Of a stretch of DNA of 17,911 nt, positions 14,467 to 17,911 are shown piece after piece (positions within the stretch are counted from its first letter, which is position 1; every line of letters begins with the position of its first letter). The stretch covers positions 1 to 17,911 of the forward strand of contig JBBIJX010000034.1 of the NCBI GenBank assembly GCA_037445775.1, read 5' to 3'. The translations under genes were made by a program, and so were the position numbers. This stretch comes from JBBUX01 sp037445775. GTDB lineage: Bacteria > Actinomycetota > Coriobacteriia > Anaerosomatales > PHET01. The notes beneath the pieces were generated by a model that worked only from the letters and a program-made list of their open reading frames with translations, made no database searches and had not been told where the DNA came from.

Positions 14467-15075
14467 ATGCCAACCACCCTTCGCTACACCGCACAGGACG
14501 ATCCGTCACGGGCGCTCGCCGTCGCGGACCCCGAACTCGGTGCCCTCATCGACCGGATCGGCGAGGTCGAGGTACCGGTCTCAGGCGGCGGCTTCGAGGT
14601 CATGGCCGAATCGATCGTCTGGCAGCAACTGTCCGCCAGGGCAGGCCAGACCATCTGGCGCAGACTCGCCAAGAGCGTGGGCACGACCGCGGACGAGCTC
14701 GCCGGCGCGTCGCACGAGAGTCTGCGCGCGGCGGGCCTCTCGAACCGCAAGGCCGAATATGTCGCCGGCATCGCCCGAGCGACACTCGCGGGCGAGATCG
14801 ACTGGGGAGCGCTCGAAGAACTCGACGACGAAGCGGTCATCACCGCCCTGCTCCCGCTTCGTGGCGTCGGCCGCTGGACCGCCGAGATGTACCTCATCTT
14901 CGCGCTCGGCCGTCCGGATGTGCTCGCGCTCGACGACTTCGGCATCCGTAGCAGCGCGGGCCGGCTGGTGGGACTCGCCCGACCACTCGAGCGCCACGAG
15001 CTGCTCGAGCGCGGAGAGCGCTGGCGACCGTGGCGCACGGCTGCAAGCCTGTGGCTCTGGGCGGATCAGGGGTAG
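14467..15075 (+). CDS. AlkA/HhH-family DNA-3-methyladenine glycosylase
   Basis: 202 residues, single catalytic domain without the N-terminal wing of E. coli AlkA (282 aa), as in many short bacterial members. The helix-hairpin-helix LLPLRGVGRWTAEMYLI (128-144) is followed by the catalytic segment DVLALDDFGIR (151-161), where Asp157 matches the glycosylase Asp. Upstream IVWQQLSARAGQTIWRRLA (50-68) is the conserved substrate-pocket helix. No Cys-rich Fe-S cluster follows, so it is not an EndoIII/MutY type. It would flip and excise alkylated purines, starting base-excision repair in the cytoplasm. The ATG is chosen because homology begins right after it and a -10 box sits immediately upstream. 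The frame stays open further upstream, antisense to serS, without coding value. Confidence 0.9.
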   Translation: MPTTLRYTAQDDPSRALAVADPELGALIDRIGEVEVPVSGGGFEVMAESIVWQQLSARAGQTIWRRLAKSVGTTADELAGASHESLRAAGLSNRKAEYVAGIARATLAGEIDWGALEELDDEAVITALLPLRGVGRWTAEMYLIFALGRPDVLALDDFGIRSSAGRLVGLARPLERHELLERGERWRPWRTAASLWLWADQG

Positions 15076-15123
15076 CCGGACGGCGTGCCGGCCTCGCGCC
15101 GCGCGTCCACTCGCCCGACGCGT

Positions 15124-15129
15124 TATCCT
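15124..15129 (+). promoter_or_regulatory. -10 box before the PAS-GGDEF gene
   Basis: TATCCT (4/6 to consensus) ends 2 nt before ATG 15132 and 8 nt before ATG 15138. The second spacing puts the transcription start at or next to ATG 15138, suggesting a leaderless mRNA. No ribosome site is present. It lies 49 bp after the glycosylase stop. Confidence 0.35.
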
Positions 15130-15131
15130 GT

Positions 15132-16096
15132 ATGAGTATGAATGAGTCTCCGGGTAGTCTCGACACGTTCAGACTGTTGAACGACTTACCTGCCGAACAG
15201 CAGGTCGGATTGCTGCGCTCGCTCATCGATGTGATTCCAGAAGCCGTCATCGCTCACGGCCCTGACGGGGACCTCGCCTTCTGGTCCAATGGCATGTGCG
15301 CACTTCTCGGATATACGCGCGAGGAGATCGCCCGCCTCAAGCCTATGGCTGGGTGGATAGGTCCGCGATTCGCGGCGCGCCGGGCCGTCTCGAATCGATC
15401 CTGCACGATGGTGCGCTCACATTCGAATCACGGGCCGTGCGCAAGGACGGCACGACGTTTCCAACGCTCGTCACCGCCCGCCGCATCGACACCCACGCGG
15501 GCCCGCTGGTGGTCTCTGTGATCCGCGACGTCTCGAGCCTCAAGACGGCGCAAGAACAACTGTCCTTCCTCGCGAACCACGACGCCCTCACAAGCGCGTT
15601 CAACCGCACCACCTTCGATGAGCGCCTGAGCATCGCACTCCTGGACGCGCGTCGGCACGGCGACAGCGTCGCGGTCATCTGCTTTGATATCGACGGCTTC
15701 CGGCTGGTGAACGAACGTCTCGGGCACACCGGCGGTGACACCGTGCTCGCCACGACCGCGCAACGCCTCGCGTCCGCGCTGCGTGAACAGGATCTCGTGG
15801 CGCGCCTCGGCAGCGACGCATTCGCCGTGCTCATGACGCGGGTGCGCTCTGCTGACGAGCTGGGCACGCTGGCAGACCGGCTGCTCGACGCGGTCGCCGA
15901 GCCCATGAGCGCCTGTGGCAGCGATGTCTGCGTGACCGCTTCGTGCGGGATCGCCGTGTGCGATATCGATAACGATGACTGCCGCACACTCGTCCTGAAA
16001 GCCGATATCGCGATGTACGCGGCCAAGCACGACCCGGACACGCGGTGGCGCATATGGACCGACTCGCTCGGCGCTCCGCCACCTTCGGGCGCATGA
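15132..16096 (+). pseudogene. PAS-GGDEF protein, frameshifted, with degenerate GGDEF motif
   Basis: The start is ATG 15132 or 15138 (MSMNESPGSLDTF). Residues about 25-72 begin a PAS domain (DVIPEAVIAHGPDGDLAFWS, GYTREEIARL). Near 15347-15350 the frame breaks; a missing single base would restore PM-A-WVDRSAIRGAPGRLESI. The second frame carries the rest of the PAS (FESRAVRKDGTTFPTLV) and a full-length GGDEF domain (HDALTSAFNR, FDIDGFRLVNERLGHTGGD) to 16096. The signature is GSDAF instead of GG[DE]EF, so even the repaired protein probably could not synthesise cyclic di-GMP, although it could bind a nucleotide or partner. There is no EAL domain or membrane segment. Either this is a decaying gene or a sequencing error sits on an enzymatically dead sensor. 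Confidence 0.75.
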
Positions 16097-16239
16097 GGAT
16101 CGCGCTCGCCGACAGCTTCCTGCACGCGCTCGCGCGCCACGACCAGGCCTACGTCTGGGCTCGCGAGCACTGCCTGGACTGCGACCCGCTCACGAGCGAG
16201 ATCGACGTCGTGGAGTGGGGCGGCGGCGCCAGGGCGTGA
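16093..16239 (+). CDS. Small hypothetical ORF coupled to the PAS-GGDEF gene
   Basis: 48 residues beginning at ATG 16093, which overlaps the preceding TGA as ATGA, the same coupling seen in the ABC operon. The start MRIALADSFLHALARHD loosely recalls the first helix of RelE-type toxins and similar N-termini, but the rest (CLDCDPLTSEIDVVEWGG) does not fit that fold and is too short. CLDC is a single Cys pair. No ribosome site is seen. It could be a real small protein, the stub of a truncated gene, or a chance frame. The next gene converges 15 bp downstream. Confidence 0.35.
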   Translation: MRIALADSFLHALARHDQAYVWAREHCLDCDPLTSEIDVVEWGGGARA

Positions 16240-16254
16240 GGCCGGGGCAGCGCC

Positions 16255-17911
16255 CTACGGGTTCAGCCGCGCGAAGTCAAGGTAGTGGATGTGCGCCGCG
16301 TTCCCGGGGGATTCGTGGTAGATCCGTATCCTCACGTTACCGCCCCCCGATAGGAACCCCGCGTTCGTCACCGCGTAGCTGAACGTCCCGGGGACAGCCG
16401 TGCTCGCCCACCTGCCGAGGGCGGTCCACTTGTCAGTCAGCGCTGACGTGTAGTCCCACGCCCAGACGCGGACGATGTGTCCGGGGCTTCCCTGGTAGCG
16501 GCCGTAGAACTCCACGCTTGACGGCAGCGCCGCAACCCCGGTGAACGTCATCTCGATGCTGTACCTAGCGCCGCCTCCACTGCCCTCGGCAACGACGAGC
16601 TGGGTCCCGCCGAGCGTGCCCACCGCGGCAAGCATGTCCACCTGTGCCGTGGGGGTGTACGTTGCGGCCGCCGACACGCCGATCGCGGTGGGCGTCACCG
16701 CCTCGGACGGCGCCGCGCGCTTGTAGGGATGCCGTGCCCCGCCGGTGTGGCACGCCGTCGTGCATGCGCCGCCGTTCCCGAGGTGCTCGTATCCGTTGTC
16801 GGCGTTCTGCAGGTGCGGCAGTCCCGCCGAGCCGTGTGACACGTGGCAGGTGCGGCACGAGAACCCGGTGTCCTTCGTGTGCAACTTGTGCATGTCGGGC
16901 TTGCCGTAGTTGTAGAAGCGGCTGCCCGGGTCGCCATCGAAGTAGACGCTCCGCTTGTGGCACAGGTAGCACAGCAGCTGCGCGTCACCCACCGTTACGC
17001 CCCATACCGGCCTTCGCAGCAGCGAGCCGTTGCGCGACACATGCGGCCCCTTCGCTTGCGCGGCATCAGGGTTGGTGTGGCAGTCGATGCAGTACAGCTG
17101 CGACGTGCTCGTCCACACCGGCGTCGCATTGACGAACATGCCGGTCGTGGGCGTCACGAACGTCGAAGCCGGAACCGTGGCCGAGAGCGACGGGCCGACG
17201 ACGCCATGAGTGGAGGCGTTGGCAGTCGTGAACTCCGACGCGACGTCCCTCGTGCGGTCGAGCGCCATGTACGACGAGTGGCACTTGAGGCACACCTGGT
17301 ACTCCGCCGTGGGCGAGGTGTGCTGGCTTGCAGTATAGGTGCCCGCGCCGGTGCCGGTTATGAGCGCGCCCCACGCTCCCTTGAGCGCGCCGTAGATGGC
17401 GCTCGGCATCGCGGGCACGGTCGCTGTGGTCTCGTGAGCGTTGTGGCAGTCGGCGCAAGTCACGTGACGGCCGGCGCCAGCGGTCTCGGTGGACACATGC
17501 GCGACGGTGCCCGCGTCTCCGGGGTGCCGTGACGGCCCGATCTGCCCGAAGTCCGCGACGACGACCGCCGGCGCTGTGCCGAGCGCCGTCGTGGTCGTCT
17601 CGACGATACCGCTCGCCTGTTCCACGCCGGTCGACCAGAGCGTTCGCTCAAGCGTGAGCGTACTTCCGTCTTGCGAGTCGAACACCGTGAGCGACGGCGA
17701 ACGCCAGAGCGGGGACACCGTGCCGCGCAGCCACTTGCCCGAGTTGCCCACGACGACCTCAGCTCGGCCGTCTCCGTCGACATCACCCATCTCGACCGCG
17801 GACGACTCATACCTATCGCCGGTGGGGTAGCGTGTCGCGGCGGCGGCGAGTCCGCCCCCGAACTGCGCGAACACGTTTACCGAACTCGTCGCATCGAGAA
17901 GGTCCGTTGTC
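16255..17911 (-). CDS. Extracytoplasmic multihaem c-type cytochrome with FG-GAP-like segment, 3' part
   Basis: The 5' end lies beyond the right edge: the frame stays open to 17911, and the GTG at 17874 (residue 1 for numbering) is only an internal codon. The visible part starts with an FG-GAP/VCBS-like calcium site (DVDGDGRAEVVVG, 31-43). Haem sites follow: CADCH (140), CLKCH (195), CIDCH (262), CYLCH (302), CRTCH (340) and an atypical CTTACH (371, CX3CH). Additional His residues near these (HVS, HKLH, HVSHG) could be distal ligands. The last 150 residues have no haem and look like a beta-sandwich ending FARLNP. Covalent haem attachment takes place outside the membrane, so the protein is exported. 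It probably carries electrons to or from an extracellular partner. At least six haems are present, possibly more upstream. Confidence 0.88.
   Translation of the reverse strand, partial: TTDLLDATSSVNVFAQFGGGLAAAATRYPTGDRYESSAVEMGDVDGDGRAEVVVGNSGKWLRGTVSPLWRSPSLTVFDSQDGSTLTLERTLWSTGVEQASGIVETTTTALGTAPAVVVADFGQIGPSRHPGDAGTVAHVSTETAGAGRHVTCADCHNAHETTATVPAMPSAIYGALKGAWGALITGTGAGTYTASQHTSPTAEYQVCLKCHSSYMALDRTRDVASEFTTANASTHGVVGPSLSATVPASTFVTPTTGMFVNATPVWTSTSQLYCIDCHTNPDAAQAKGPHVSRNGSLLRRPVWGVTVGDAQLLCYLCHKRSVYFDGDPGSRFYNYGKPDMHKLHTKDTGFSCRTCHVSHGSAGLPHLQNADNGYEHLGNGGACTTACHTGGARHPYKRAAPSEAVTPTAIGVSAAATYTPTAQVDMLAAVGTLGGTQLVVAEGSGGGARYSIEMTFTGVAALPSSVEFYGRYQGSPGHIVRVWAWDYTSALTDKWTALGRWASTAVPGTFSYAVTNAGFLSGGGNVRIRIYHESPGNAAHIHYLDFARLNP

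Noticed and set aside
16231..16256. AGGGCG...CGCCCT inverted repeat between converging genes as a terminator
   Set aside because: Only 6 bp with a 14-nt loop and no T-run; too weak to call.

Overview
The window looks like high-GC chromosomal DNA from a Gram-positive-type anaerobe or facultative anaerobe, most likely an environmental actinobacterium of the Coriobacteriia/OPB41 kind. This is inferred from GC-rich third positions, frequent GTG starts, a large secreted subtilase with PPC repeats, a multihaem c-type cytochrome with an FG-GAP-like segment, an ABC/FtsX exporter without an adaptor protein, and start codons that sit directly after -10 boxes. No 16S rRNA or ribosomal marker is present, so the assignment is tentative.

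Layout. Bases 1-170 (minus) hold the 5' end of a gene whose product carries a twin-arginine export signal. After about 400 bp without a gene come tRNA-Ser(GCT) and tRNA-Arg(ACG), each with encoded CCA and a plausible promoter, then a strong hairpin terminator. Next is a decayed AAA+/DUF4143 ATPase gene (1026-2211) behind two spaced palindromes. It converges on a large secreted subtilisin-family protease (2208-5717, minus) with four tandem PPC repeats and Ig-like C-terminal modules. Divergent from the protease is a tightly coupled three-gene operon (5823-9420): a TIGR00725/LOG-like Rossmann protein, an ABC ATPase and an eight-helix FtsX-type permease. A small cysteine-rich protein follows behind a perfect 14-bp palindrome.

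The central metabolic gene (9736-12132, minus) is an uninterrupted fusion of glucose-6-phosphate dehydrogenase and decarboxylating 6-phosphogluconate dehydrogenase, joining steps 1 and 3 of the oxidative pentose phosphate pathway. Divergent from it is a two-PAS protein with no output domain. serS follows on the minus strand, then a PIN-domain (VapC-like) C-terminal remnant, an AlkA-family DNA glycosylase, a frameshifted PAS-GGDEF gene with a degenerate GGDEF motif and a 48-codon overlapping ORF. The right edge carries the 3' part of a secreted cytochrome with at least six haem sites, one of them CX3CH.

The window mixes housekeeping genes (tRNAs, serS, pentose phosphate, DNA repair) with envelope and export functions and three visibly decaying accessory genes. 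Gene packing is tight: two convergent pairs share a CTAG as mutual stop codons and the operon genes overlap by 4 nt. The strongest candidates for follow-up are the Zwf-Gnd fusion, the paired palindromes in front of the ATPase gene, and the LOG-ABC-FtsX operon. I found no CRISPR array, insertion sequence or obvious defence island.
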